Of a stretch of DNA of 64,000 nt, positions 51,258 to 61,405 are shown piece after piece (positions within the stretch are counted from its first letter, which is position 1; each line of letters starts with the position of its first letter). The stretch is from Nostoc sp. NIES-4103. GTDB lineage: Bacteria > Cyanobacteriota > Cyanobacteriia > Cyanobacteriales > Nostocaceae. The notes under the pieces were generated by a model. It was not told the DNA's origin and did no database searches. It saw only the letters and a list, made by a program, of their open reading frames with translations. The stretch spans positions 2,013,355 through 2,077,354 of the forward strand of contig NZ_AP018288.1 in NCBI RefSeq assembly GCF_002368335.1, in the 5' to 3' direction. Position numbers and translations under genes: made by a program.

Positions 51258-53312
51258 ATGGCTAAGCAGCGTCAATCATCTTTTCGTCGTATTTTAGTTA
51301 CAAGAATTTTGCTTCTATTTTTCCCGGTTTTATTTGTAGGGCAGATTGTCGCTTTGAATAAGACACGCACCAGTCTATTAAAAACTGCCGGTCAAAACCT
51401 TACAGAAAGCGCCACTATTAAAGGAGAAAAGATTGCCAATGCGATCGCTACTCTCAAAACTAGCTTACTAGTTGCTAGTCGCACAACGGTTGTTCAGTCA
51501 GGTTCGCCTCTGGAAGTACAACAATTTCTCACACAGCTGGCACAACAACTGCCAACCTACATTGAATGTCTACAATTAACCAATGTGCAAAACGGTGACA
51601 TCATTGCTAGTACCTGTGGCAATAAAACAATTACAGAATTGAGTTTATCAATACCAAATAACGGCGTTGATGTCAAGACAATATTACCGCCAAAGGCGGG
51701 AGTCACTGGTCAAAGAAACGCACACAACCAACTAGAATTGGTATTATCTGCCCCAGTCTACAACCAAACTGGGCAATTAAAGTATACCTTGAGTCTTCAG
51801 TCAGCACTTTATCAGAAAACTCATTATCAGCCAGGTTCGCTCACAGGCTCGATGTTAGTCATTGCCGAGGACGGCACGATATTAGCACACCCCTTAAAAC
51901 AGCGAGTCGGGACTAATATCAAACAGCATCCAAGTGCTTCCCAACTACAAAGCATTGTCAAAAATGCGATCGCTGGCCAAAATAATTCGATCAATTTATC
52001 TTTTGAAGAAGGTCAAGAATTAGTCTGTGGCTATACGACCATTACCAATCCTGTGACAAATCAGCAGGGGCAAAAATGGGTACTTCTAGCTGTCACCACT
52101 GTAGATAATGCTTTGTTTGGTTTAGAGGAAATAAAACTCATCCTCATAGTTTTAACAGTGGGGTTGATTGGTGCAAGTTTATTGGCATCGCTTTGTTTAG
52201 CTCCCTACCTTGCACGTCCTCTAGAAGAACTACGAGACTACGCTTTAAACATTCACAGCCACCACGCCGCACAACCAATTCCTCACAACTTTCAAATCCG
52301 GGAATTCAATCAACTAGCGCAAGCACTAGACCAAATGGTTGAAAGACTCAAAGCTTGGGCAGAAGAACTAGAAATTGCTTGGAAAGAAGCAAAATCAGCT
52401 AACCAAGTCAAAAGTCAGTTTTTAGCCACTACTTCCCACGAGTTGCGAAATCCATTAAATATAATTATTAACTGCGTGCGTTTAGTTCGAGAAGGCATGT
52501 GTGATAGTCGGGAAGAAGAAATGGAGTTCCTCAAACGTGCCGATGAAACAGCGATGCACTTGCTAGGAATTATTAATGATTTGCTTGATATTTCCAAAAT
52601 CGAAGCAGGTAAACTTTCAGTGATGATGGAATTGATTGACCTACGTCAAATACTGCAAGAAGTCATTAATTTACAATCAGTAAATATTCAACAAAAAGGC
52701 TTGCAATTAAAAATTGATTTAGGTAATGAGCCGATTTCTGTAATGGCAGATGCGGCAAAGTTGAGGCAGGTACTGATCAATGTAATTGGCAATGCCACCA
52801 AATTCACTGATGAGGGCAATATCACAATTAGTACAACTATTCAACAGAGGGGCGACAAATCTCAAGTAATTATTACTGTCACAGATACAGGTTTAGGTAT
52901 TGAACCCGCCCAACAGCACAAACTATTTCGCCCCTTTGTGATGGTGAATGATAGCACCAGACGCAAGATAGAGGGTACGGGATTAGGATTGGCCATTTCT
53001 AGAAACTTAATTGAACTCATGGGAGGTAGCATTACTCTTGAGAGTCCGGGACTGAATCAAGGCACGACAGTGAAAATTACCTTGCCTATGGTTGATGTCT
53101 CGCCTTTACCTCCTCCAGGAAAGGAAGGGGGTAATGGGGAATTGGGAATTGAGAATGGGAAAACGAAGTTATTTTTAACTTCTCCCTCATCTCCCTCCTC
53201 TCCCTCATTGCCCCCCAACCCCTCCAGGGGTCCCGAAGCCCCCCTCATCTTTCCTGCTCTTTTGCTCCCTATTCCCAGTCCTTTAAAAAAACAGGTTGAC
53301 CGCCTTGATTGA
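51258..53312 (+). CDS. Sensor histidine kinase with extracytoplasmic Cache-like domain
   Basis: About 684 residues. Membrane helix 1 (ILVTRILLLFFPVLFVGQIVAL), a periplasmic region of about 260 residues resembling dCache (QLVLSAPVYNQTGQLKYTLSLQ, AEDGTILAHPLKQRVGTNI), helix 2 (LILIVLTVGLIGASLLASLCLAP), HAMP (RPLEELRDYALNI), then HisKA with the phospho-His in TTSHELRNPLNIIIN. HATPase motifs are INVIGNATKFTD, VTDTGLGI and GTGLGLAISRNLIELMGGS. The last 70 residues (after MVDVSPLPPPGKEGG) are translated STRR sequence, rich in Pro and Ser. It overlaps the convergent oxidoreductase by 44 bp. Ligand unknown. Confidence 0.88.
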   Translation: MAKQRQSSFRRILVTRILLLFFPVLFVGQIVALNKTRTSLLKTAGQNLTESATIKGEKIANAIATLKTSLLVASRTTVVQSGSPLEVQQFLTQLAQQLPTYIECLQLTNVQNGDIIASTCGNKTITELSLSIPNNGVDVKTILPPKAGVTGQRNAHNQLELVLSAPVYNQTGQLKYTLSLQSALYQKTHYQPGSLTGSMLVIAEDGTILAHPLKQRVGTNIKQHPSASQLQSIVKNAIAGQNNSINLSFEEGQELVCGYTTITNPVTNQQGQKWVLLAVTTVDNALFGLEEIKLILIVLTVGLIGASLLASLCLAPYLARPLEELRDYALNIHSHHAAQPIPHNFQIREFNQLAQALDQMVERLKAWAEELEIAWKEAKSANQVKSQFLATTSHELRNPLNIIINCVRLVREGMCDSREEEMEFLKRADETAMHLLGIINDLLDISKIEAGKLSVMMELIDLRQILQEVINLQSVNIQQKGLQLKIDLGNEPISVMADAAKLRQVLINVIGNATKFTDEGNITISTTIQQRGDKSQVIITVTDTGLGIEPAQQHKLFRPFVMVNDSTRRKIEGTGLGLAISRNLIELMGGSITLESPGLNQGTTVKITLPMVDVSPLPPPGKEGGNGELGIENGKTKLFLTSPSSPSSPSLPPNPSRGPEAPLIFPALLLPIPSPLKKQVDRLD

Positions 53313-54324
53313 GAGATGTCGAGACAGCGGTGAGAATTTGAACTAACTGTGTGCCTACCCAGCCCGATGAAATTTCTGGGGGAGTATTGTGGAGGATAGA
53401 AGCGACAAAGCGATCGCAAACTCGCTGCAACGGTTCCCCTGTTGCTAGTTCCAACACCTCTCGCTGTTGATTTACAGGTAGAAAGTGATTCCCCTGAATT
53501 TCCAACTCACCATGTAGTAAGGTCAAAGGTGATGAGGGTAACATTTCATCAAAAATCAAGCTGCCAAGGCTACCCACAACCACAAGCCGCCGTTGTTTAT
53601 CAGGATTCAGCCAGCACAAATGAATATATGCTTGAAAACCATCGGGGTATGTCAGCGTCACCCATACTAAATCAGCTAATCCCTGAGATGAGGGGGATGA
53701 GGGAGATGAGGGAGATGAGGGGGAATACTTCTGTAACCAAATAGTGCCTGTTGCTTGGACTTTCACAGGTACTTGACCCAGCCAGTTATTAAAGATAGCA
53801 ATATCGTGAATGGCTAAATCCCAGAGGGCATCAACATCTTGGCGCACAGGCCCTAAATGGGTGCGGCTGGCGTAGCCATAGCGTAAGTCGCCTAATTTGC
53901 CTGCTTGAACTACAGCTTGTCCTTGCTCAACTGCTGGATGAAATAAGTAGGTGTGGTCAACCATCAGGATTAAATGCTGTTGCTGCGCTAACTGGCAAAG
54001 TTCCCGACATTCTAGTGCGTCGAGGGTTAAAGGTTTTTCTGCTAAAACGTGGTATCCCTGCTTCAGGGCGTCCTTAATTAAAGCATAGTGGGTTGAAGCT
54101 GGAGTTGCGATCGCCACTGCTGTCAATTCTGGCACTTGTTGCAAATCTTGCCACAGTGTTGTCAGTAGTATATTTTCCTCTAAATTAAATTGCTGCTTCA
54201 CCGCCGCCAATCTTTCTGGATGTGGATCTACCACCGCCACTACACTCACCTGGGGATGTGCTAGAAAATTCCGCAGTAAATGCACTCCCCAGCGCCCAAC
54301 CCCGATAACCGCGATTTTAATCAT
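53269..54324 (-). CDS. Gfo/Idh/MocA-family oxidoreductase
   Basis: A 351-residue NAD(P)-dependent dehydrogenase. The Rossmann motif is VIGVGRWGVHLLRNF (residues 6-20). VAIATPASTHYALIKDALKQGYHVLAEKPLTLDALECREL carries the EKP signature. Relatives act on sugars or sugar nucleotides. Near the middle (QKYSPSSPSSPSSPSSQGL) is a Ser-Pro tract encoded by a gatgaggga repeat, apparently a harmless in-frame insertion in a surface loop. The C-terminus overlaps the histidine kinase gene on the other strand. Confidence 0.86.
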   Translation of the reverse strand: MIKIAVIGVGRWGVHLLRNFLAHPQVSVVAVVDPHPERLAAVKQQFNLEENILLTTLWQDLQQVPELTAVAIATPASTHYALIKDALKQGYHVLAEKPLTLDALECRELCQLAQQQHLILMVDHTYLFHPAVEQGQAVVQAGKLGDLRYGYASRTHLGPVRQDVDALWDLAIHDIAIFNNWLGQVPVKVQATGTIWLQKYSPSSPSSPSSPSSQGLADLVWVTLTYPDGFQAYIHLCWLNPDKQRRLVVVGSLGSLIFDEMLPSSPLTLLHGELEIQGNHFLPVNQQREVLELATGEPLQRVCDRFVASILHNTPPEISSGWVGTQLVQILTAVSTSLNQGGQPVFLKDWE

Positions 54325-54485
54325 TAGTCAATAGTCAATAGTCAATAGTCAATAGTCAGTGGCAAATCATCAATCGTCAATAGTTAAAAGTTAGGAGTTA
54401 GGAGTTAGGAGTTAGGAGTTAGAAGTGAAGAATTATCCCCCCTATCCCCCCATCTCCCCATCTCCCCTGCTCCTAATATGAATAC
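54325..54485. repeat. STRR arrays (gtcaata and gttagga)
   Basis: Four gtcaata heptamers (54328-54356), then five gttagga units (54389-54424) and a C-rich catctcccc stretch (54436-54470). Confidence 0.9.
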
Positions 54486-55205
54486 TCAAGAACTTCCCTG
54501 GTTAGAAATTGCTAAATAAGCTACTTTAGCGGCAGCTTGTTCAGCAGCTTTAATTGAGCGTCCTTTACCTTCACCGAGTTTATTACCATGCAGCCAAACT
54601 TCAGCAATGAAACGCTCTTGATTGCGATTAGTTTGATTAACTTCTGCAACTCGATATTCAGGTAAAACTTTAAACTGTGCTTGAGTCCATTCTTGTAACG
54701 CCGCTTTGTAGTTAAGTCTAGCGGGGTCGAGGCGAATTTCTGTTGTTAGTCGTTGGAAATGTGGGTCAAGCCAAGGGCGAATCAGGTCTAAATTATTAGT
54801 GCTGAGATAAAGCGCACCCAAAACAGCTTCAAAAGCGTCTGCTAGTCTTGACTCTTGCCCAACTTTATCACTGGTGGCACTACCAGCGACCAGTAAGTAT
54901 AACTCTAAACCATATTCTCTTGCTAATTGGGCGAGAATGCGATCGCTCACCAACACCGAACGAATGGCTGCAAAATCTCCCACCTGACAATCTGGATAAT
55001 TTTCCCACAACACAACAGCCGCCGCCAGTCTGACTACTGCATCGCCGACAAATTCTAGTTGTTCATAATTTGCTGATTCGGAGACAGTAGGATGAGTCAG
55101 TGCCAAATCCAACAGTTGCCATTTGATGGGTGCTTGTGGTGGTAAACCTAACTTTCTAACTAAACTTTCGAGTTGCCGTTGACGGCGTGGGTATACAAGT
55201 GTCAT
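54486..55205 (-). CDS. rnc: Ribonuclease III
   Basis: About 239 residues from the ATG at 55205 (MTLVYPRRQRQLESLV). A longer frame up to 55313 adds only translated repeat sequence (ESSPAPLP). The catalytic domain has YEQLEFVGDAVVRLAAAVVLWENYP and GQESRLADAFEAVLGALYLS; the acidic residues of the RNase III signature are present. The dsRNA-binding domain is at the C-terminus (DPARLNYKAALQEWTQAQFKVLPEYRV, KAAEQAAAKVAYLAI). It cleaves double-stranded RNA in rRNA and mRNA processing. Confidence 0.92.
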   Translation of the reverse strand: MTLVYPRRQRQLESLVRKLGLPPQAPIKWQLLDLALTHPTVSESANYEQLEFVGDAVVRLAAAVVLWENYPDCQVGDFAAIRSVLVSDRILAQLAREYGLELYLLVAGSATSDKVGQESRLADAFEAVLGALYLSTNNLDLIRPWLDPHFQRLTTEIRLDPARLNYKAALQEWTQAQFKVLPEYRVAEVNQTNRNQERFIAEVWLHGNKLGEGKGRSIKAAEQAAAKVAYLAISNQGSS

Positions 55206-55939
55206 TAAAGGTAATGGGGCGGGGGAGCTTTCGGTGCAGGGGAGCAGGGGGGCGGGGGAGCTGGGGAGATGGGGAGCGGGGGAGCTTTCGGTGCAAGGGA
55301 AATAATTTTTCACTCCTAACTCCTAACTCCTAACTCCTAACTCCTAACTTTTAACTCTCAACTCGCATTTTTGCCTATATAAATTTGTGATGTACAAGTT
55401 TTGTACATTTTAACGATATTTTAGGCTTTTAAAACATGTTGAAAATATTACTTATAGTACAAAATCTTGACAAAATACATTAAACAGTATATCGAGAAAT
55501 TACTTATACTTTTTATCTCCGCGTTAGGCATCTGAAGTTTTATACACTTTCTGGAATTGTTGTCAGGCTAATGTCGGGGATGTCAAGCGATCGCTCTTTG
55601 GACTCGAGATTTTATGTTACTAAATACAATTTTCTTGTTCGGAAGGTGAATGGTGAGGGTTGGAGGGGGAGCGATCGCGCTTTTAACTCGATAATTCGTC
55701 TTCAAAGGTCAAATTTTCGTGTTCATAAGTCAAATGCAACCTTTGATACCAGCTAAATTAGGAATTATGGCGTTTTGCAATAAATTTAGGACTTACGCAA
55801 AAAACCTCTCAAACTCTTATTTCTCCGTGTCCTCTGCGTTCTCTGTGGTTCGATTTCCCGTTACCTATATGTAAGTCCTGAAATTGAAATACATTAGCCG
55901 CTACTCCACTCCCTACCCCCTGTTTTCTATACTCTGCTC
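55206..55939. other. Intergenic region with several repeats
   Basis: STRR arrays (55214-55290 and ctcctaa at 55312-55350) are followed by AT-rich DNA, a 60-bp unit at 55637-55697 that recurs at 56591-56651, and a MITE-like element at 55790-55879. I see no credible gene. Confidence 0.65.
55790..55879. mobile_element. MITE-like element, family 2 copy B
   Basis: Inverted ends AGGACTTACGCA (about 55790) and TATGTAAGTCCT (to about 55879) match the element at 35942-36086. The 90-bp interior includes ttctccgtgtcctctgcgt. Non-coding. Confidence 0.65.
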
Positions 55940-56444
55940 ATGACCAACCAAGAACTGCTGGAAATCATTGAACAAGCAGCCAAAAACAAAGTTACAAAAT
56001 TAGACCTTTCTTCTAAAGGTTTAAAAATGCTGCCAGCAGAGATTGGTCAACTCACCAACCTCAGCCAACTTTACCTCGACAATAATCCCTTAGAATCACC
56101 TCCACCAGAAATCCGCAAAAAAGGCTTTAGAGCAATTCTGAACTTTTACAAGCAACAGTTAGAACAGGAAAGCGATCGCCTCTACGAAGCCAAATTACTA
56201 ATTGTGGGCAGATTTTATCGCAAAACATGAGTTACCCCCTTTGTTGAATGCTGCTAAAACCGAAGGACTCACCATTATCTGGATACCCTTAAGTGCTAGC
56301 AATTATGAAGTAACCGAAATTGCAAAATATGGTGCGGCGCACCTTCCCAGCCAACCTTTAGATACATTTCAATCAGCAGAAAGAAATAAAGTCTGGGTGG
56401 ATATTTGTAAAAAGATTCGAGAAGCAGTGAATCCTGCTAATTAA
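55940..56444 (+). pseudogene. Internally deleted LRR-ROCO-TIR gene
   Basis: The first 90 codons encode leucine-rich repeats (KLDLSSKGLKMLPAEIGQLT, NLSQLYLDNNPLESPPPEI) and the linker that normally leads into a Roc GTPase domain (FRAILNFYKQQLEQESDRLYEAKLLIVG). At about 56208 the frame breaks: the reading continues 6 codons to a stop, while another frame carries FIAKHELPPLLNAAKTEGLTIIWIPLSASNYEVTE and ERNKVWVDICKKI, the end of a TIR-like domain, to a stop at 56444. The GTPase, COR and most of the TIR domain are missing. It is the scar of a large deletion in one of the multidomain LRR-ROCO proteins found in Nostoc. Confidence 0.75.
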
Positions 56445-56662
56445 TGACTGAACTGATTGACTGGCAAGTAAATGAAGTCTGGTTGCGTATAAAGCAGGAA
56501 AAATCAAGTTTTTTAACCCGACATGATATGAATTATGCGATCGCCAGCCTCAATAAAGATAGCGATCGCCCTTTTGACTCGACAACTGGTGTTCGGAAGG
56601 TGAATGATGAGGCTTTGAGGTGGAGCGATCGCCCTTTTGACTGGACAATTCATGTTCAATAG
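56444..56662 (+). CDS. Doubtful small open frame after the pseudogene
   Basis: A 72-codon frame whose ATG overlaps the TAA of the pseudogene. MTELIDWQVNEVWLRIKQEKSSFLTRHDMNYAIA could be a real start. From residue about 41 on it is translated repeat (SDRPFDSTTGVRKVN, SDRPFDWTIHV). It could be the remnant of a gene downstream of the LRR-ROCO gene, cut by a repeat. Confidence 0.25.
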   Translation: MTELIDWQVNEVWLRIKQEKSSFLTRHDMNYAIASLNKDSDRPFDSTTGVRKVNDEALRWSDRPFDWTIHVQ

Positions 56663-56780
56663 CTGAATCATCAGGCTAAGATGCATCTGGAAAGGGCATT
56701 TGCACTGTTGAGCCAATAGCAGGTGGGTGGTGCGTTGCGCTGTGCAACAATGCACCCTACTGGCTGATACGGATATATGG

Positions 56781-56808
56781 GTAGGGGCGTACAGCTGTAC
56801 GCCCCTAC
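56781..56808. repeat. 28-bp perfect palindrome with ACAGCTGT core
   Basis: GTAGGGGCGTACAG and CTGTACGCCCCTAC are exact mirror complements. It shares its core, but not its arms, with the palindrome at 34558-34587. Confidence 0.85.
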
Positions 56809-56861
56809 AGACCATTCATTTGTTGCAAAAATTTTTGGTAATGGTATTGCGTACAAAATCC

Positions 56862-56899
56862 GTACAAAAAACAATGGAGCAAGAAACTCTCGGTTTCTT
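56862..56899 (-). terminator. Terminator of rnpB
   Basis: On the minus strand AAGAAAC and GTTTCTT form a stem with a 5-nt loop (56881-56899), followed downstream by a T-rich stretch (ttgttttttg at about 56863-56872). It lies just past the 3' end of RNase P RNA. Confidence 0.5.
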
Positions 56900-56908
56900 G
56901 ACTCCATT

Positions 56909-57380
56909 AAAGTTCGAGAGCAGGACATAAGCCGGGTTCTGTTCTCTTGCGAGGGCAGTTATCTATCTGGGACGCCTGTTACCATACGCCTCTAGCGGCT
57001 CTATTTTAGGAACTGGTAAAAGACCAACCGTAGTTCCTATTTCGCCTTGCTCCCAACCGGGGTTTACCGAGCCAGCGCCTCTCGACACTGCTGGTGCGCT
57101 CTTACCGCACCTTTGCACCCTTACCAGGGATCGGGGAACTCGGGGCCCCCTCTGGGGATAAGGGGCGATGGGGATTAGGGATCGGGGATTGGGAAAAATC
57201 TTCCCCAGTCCCTAATCCCCAGTACCCAGTCCCTAATTCCTGGCGGTATCTTTCTGTGGCACTATCCTCACGATCGCTCGCACTGGACGTTATCCAGCAA
57301 GTTTGGTCTTTCGGGAGCCCGGACTTTCCTCAAACCAGTTATATGACTGATCTGCAACCGCCTGCGCCTACTCTCTCCCT
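56909..57380 (-). ncRNA. rnpB: RNase P RNA (bacterial class A) with STRR insertion
   Basis: The minus strand begins near GAGAGAGTAGGCGCAGGCGG and contains the conserved GAGGAAAGTCCGGGCTCCC of P4/J regions, GGTAAGGGTGCAAAGGTGCGG, and GAGGCGCTGGCTCGGTAAACC. It ends with ACCCGGCTTATGTCCTGCTC. These are universal RNase P RNA blocks in the correct order. It processes tRNA 5' ends. Between about 57117 and 57240 the gene carries repeat sequence (ggggattagggatcgggga and mirror) that would form an extra hairpin; STRR blocks in rnpB are known from heterocystous cyanobacteria. Ends are approximate. Confidence 0.93.
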
Positions 57381-57423
57381 AATTCCAGTGTAATATTCGA
57401 TGACATTATATGTATGATATGGA

Positions 57424-58128
57424 TTACTTCTTTTTATTCCAGGGTAGGGCGTAAGTCCAGGGTAATTTTTTGACAGTGAAGGGACAATTGATAATGCACA
57501 CAGGAGGTATGTTAGCACCTGGCGTTAAACCGACACGTAATTCAGATAACCGCATTACGAGTTGTAGTGAAAATGTCAACTCTGCTCTTTGGTTCATAAA
57601 GTCGTTGTACAACTTTTTTTGCGACTTTTGCAGGGCGGTAATATTAATTAACGGGGAATTTGGTTTATAAATTTTATCCTCTAGTTTAAAAACATTTTCG
57701 GCTGTCACTGTCTCTGAGAGTGTTTTCTTCGGGGCAATCACACTGAAAATTTGTGGTACACCTAAGTCGCGGGTTACGTCTGGTGATTTGCGAATTACTC
57801 GGTATGATTGTTTACTATAATCAACGATTAAAGCGCTATTATCCCAGTCAACATATATCGCTATATTGTCTGATTTATTTTCAATGCTAACGGACAATTC
57901 TTTTAACTCTTTTTCCGGGTTTCCTAGCGAATGTGAGTTATCGAATTTAAAGGAAACACCAATCTGATCTTGAAGATTTTGTTCTTTGAGTTGGTCATCG
58001 ACACTGCCTTTTTTAAACTCAAATTTGATGCGATCATCAATGGATTCGACCATGCGATTGAAGACAAAGGAGACACCAATAATATAAAGTGTTAAAACAA
58101 CTAAATTTTGGTCACTAGTCCCTCTCAT
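57424..58128 (-). CDS. Hypothetical membrane-anchored protein
   Basis: A 234-residue protein with one N-terminal hydrophobic segment (NLVVLTLYIIGVSFVFNRM) and a beta-rich soluble part (KELSVSIENKSDNIAIYVDWDNSALIVDYSKQSYRVIRKSP). Conserved-looking tracts include GVPQIFSVIAPKKTLSETVTAENVF. No family was recognised. It is downstream of corA on the same strand with 62 bp between, so co-transcription is possible. Confidence 0.6.
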   Translation of the reverse strand: MRGTSDQNLVVLTLYIIGVSFVFNRMVESIDDRIKFEFKKGSVDDQLKEQNLQDQIGVSFKFDNSHSLGNPEKELKELSVSIENKSDNIAIYVDWDNSALIVDYSKQSYRVIRKSPDVTRDLGVPQIFSVIAPKKTLSETVTAENVFKLEDKIYKPNSPLINITALQKSQKKLYNDFMNQRAELTFSLQLVMRLSELRVGLTPGANIPPVCIINCPFTVKKLPWTYALPWNKKK

Positions 58129-58190
58129 AATTTAAAATATTAACTCCATGTAATAATTTTGTATATTTGACTCATGCTCATCTTAAAACA

Positions 58191-59345
58191 TTAATCACGC
58201 TTAATTGTAGAAGAATTTTGCAGCCAGCCCCGTCGCCAGAAAAAGAATAACAATGCAAATGCGATCGCTGCCATTCCCGCTAAGCAAAGCGGGTAGCCCC
58301 AATACCAATTCAGTTCAGGCATATTGTACGGCGATTTTTCGGTGTTGAAATTCATACCATAGATTCCTGCAACAAAAGTTAGCGGAATAAAAATTGAAGA
58401 AACCACAGTTAGCAGCTTCATGATTTCATTCATTTTGTTACTCACTGCCGACAAATAGACATCCATCAATCCAGATGCCAGTTCCCGGTAGGTTTCCACC
58501 ATATCCATTACTTGCACTGTATGGTCGTAACAATCTCGCAGGTAAATTCGTACCTCCTCACTGATCAATTCACCACCATCTCGGATCAAAGAATTAATTG
58601 CGTCCCGTTGGGGCCAGATAGCGCGACGCAATTGCAGTAATTCTCGCCGAATTTGATAAATATTTTGTAATGTTTGCCGGGTAGGTTTGACTATTACTTC
58701 TTCTTCTAAATCTTCAATTCGCTCGCCATAAAGCTCTAATACAGGAAAAAAACCATCAATAATCGCATCTAACAGTGCATAAGCTAAATAATCAGTTCCC
58801 TGTTTACGGATGATGCCTTTGCTTCTATCAATTCGCACCCTCACGCTTTCAAAGCAATCATGTTCTGGTTCTTCTTGCACTGTCAACAAGTAATGTTCAC
58901 TCAAAATTAAACTGACTTGCTCACTGTAAAACCCGTAAGTTTTTTCCTTTGGTACTACCATGCGGGCAATGATTAGCAATTGGTCTTCATAATCCTCTAC
59001 TTTGGGGCGTTCTGGGACATTAACCACATCTTCTAAAACGAGAGGATGTAAATCAAAAACATGTCCTAATCTTTGTAATATGTCTTGATTACCTAATCCT
59101 TGTACATCTACCCAAGTAACAGATTCCTTATCCAGATAAGGAATGCATTCTTCTGGAGTTGCTATTTGTTTACGGATGAAGTTAGTGTGGTTATAGTCAA
59201 TCAAAAAAATAATTGGTTGTTCAGCATTTTCATCAACTATGATTGTCCCTGGTATAGTGCCTGGTTGATGATAGAAGTCTTTTTTATATAGCTTAGTTAC
59301 CACTTTAGGAATGCGGCTAATTTTTCTTACCATACTTTTTGCCAT
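58191..59345 (-). CDS. corA: Magnesium/cobalt transporter CorA
   Basis: A 384-residue pentameric divalent-cation channel. A large N-terminal cytosolic domain (VTWVDVQGLGNQDILQRLGHVFDLHPLVLEDVVN) and a long stalk helix precede two C-terminal membrane helices. The selectivity motif GMN is present (FVAGIYGMNFNTEKSP). SVMNKMNEIMK-like stalk residues (SAVSNKMNEIMKLLTVVSSIFIPLT) fit the family. The C-terminal basic tail RRGWLQ is on the cytosolic side. Confidence 0.94.
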   Translation of the reverse strand: MAKSMVRKISRIPKVVTKLYKKDFYHQPGTIPGTIIVDENAEQPIIFLIDYNHTNFIRKQIATPEECIPYLDKESVTWVDVQGLGNQDILQRLGHVFDLHPLVLEDVVNVPERPKVEDYEDQLLIIARMVVPKEKTYGFYSEQVSLILSEHYLLTVQEEPEHDCFESVRVRIDRSKGIIRKQGTDYLAYALLDAIIDGFFPVLELYGERIEDLEEEVIVKPTRQTLQNIYQIRRELLQLRRAIWPQRDAINSLIRDGGELISEEVRIYLRDCYDHTVQVMDMVETYRELASGLMDVYLSAVSNKMNEIMKLLTVVSSIFIPLTFVAGIYGMNFNTEKSPYNMPELNWYWGYPLCLAGMAAIAFALLFFFWRRGWLQNSSTIKRD

Positions 59346-59380
59346 GCATTTTTACCTGATAGTTAGTGGTTAGTTGTTAG

Positions 59381-59511
59381 TTGTCAATTGTTATTTGTCA
59401 TTTGTCATTTGTCATTGGTGATTGGTCAGTTGTTATTCTCCCGATCCCCCTCATCTCCCTCATCTCCCTCATCTCCCCATCTCCCCTGCCCCTCCGTCAC
59501 AGCAATGGTAT
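59381..59511. repeat. STRR arrays (gtcattt and catctccct)
   Basis: Gtcattt/gtcattg heptamers (59393-59425) and four catctccct nonamers (59451-59485) lie between corA and the groEL terminator. Confidence 0.9.
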
Positions 59512-59545
59512 AAAAAAACAGTTTGCCGTGCAAGGCAAACTGTTT
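59512..59545 (-). terminator. Rho-independent terminator of groEL
   Basis: A perfect 12-bp stem (AAACAGTTTGCC with GGCAAACTGTTT) and a 6-nt loop are followed on the minus strand by a run of T (59512-59518). It lies 28 bp past the groEL stop. Confidence 0.9.
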
Positions 59546-59573
59546 ACAAAATCTTTACAAAAGGAAGCAGGGA

Positions 59574-61306
<1,733 letters not shown>

Positions 61307-61405
61307 TTACCCAAGCAGTTCAGATTATAAATGGAAATAAAAAAAATTGATTAATATACTATTGATGCTCATGTAGGATACAGGCAGTAATGATTGAATT
61401 GGGAG

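Noticed and set aside
55206..55313. N-terminal extension of RNase III
   Set aside because: The extra 36 codons are translated STRR sequence (ESSPAPLP); RNase III starts normally at the ATG at 55205.
55838..55862. Possible tRNA T-arm (ggttcgatttcc)
   Set aside because: It lies inside a MITE-like repeat and no acceptor or anticodon arm surrounds it.
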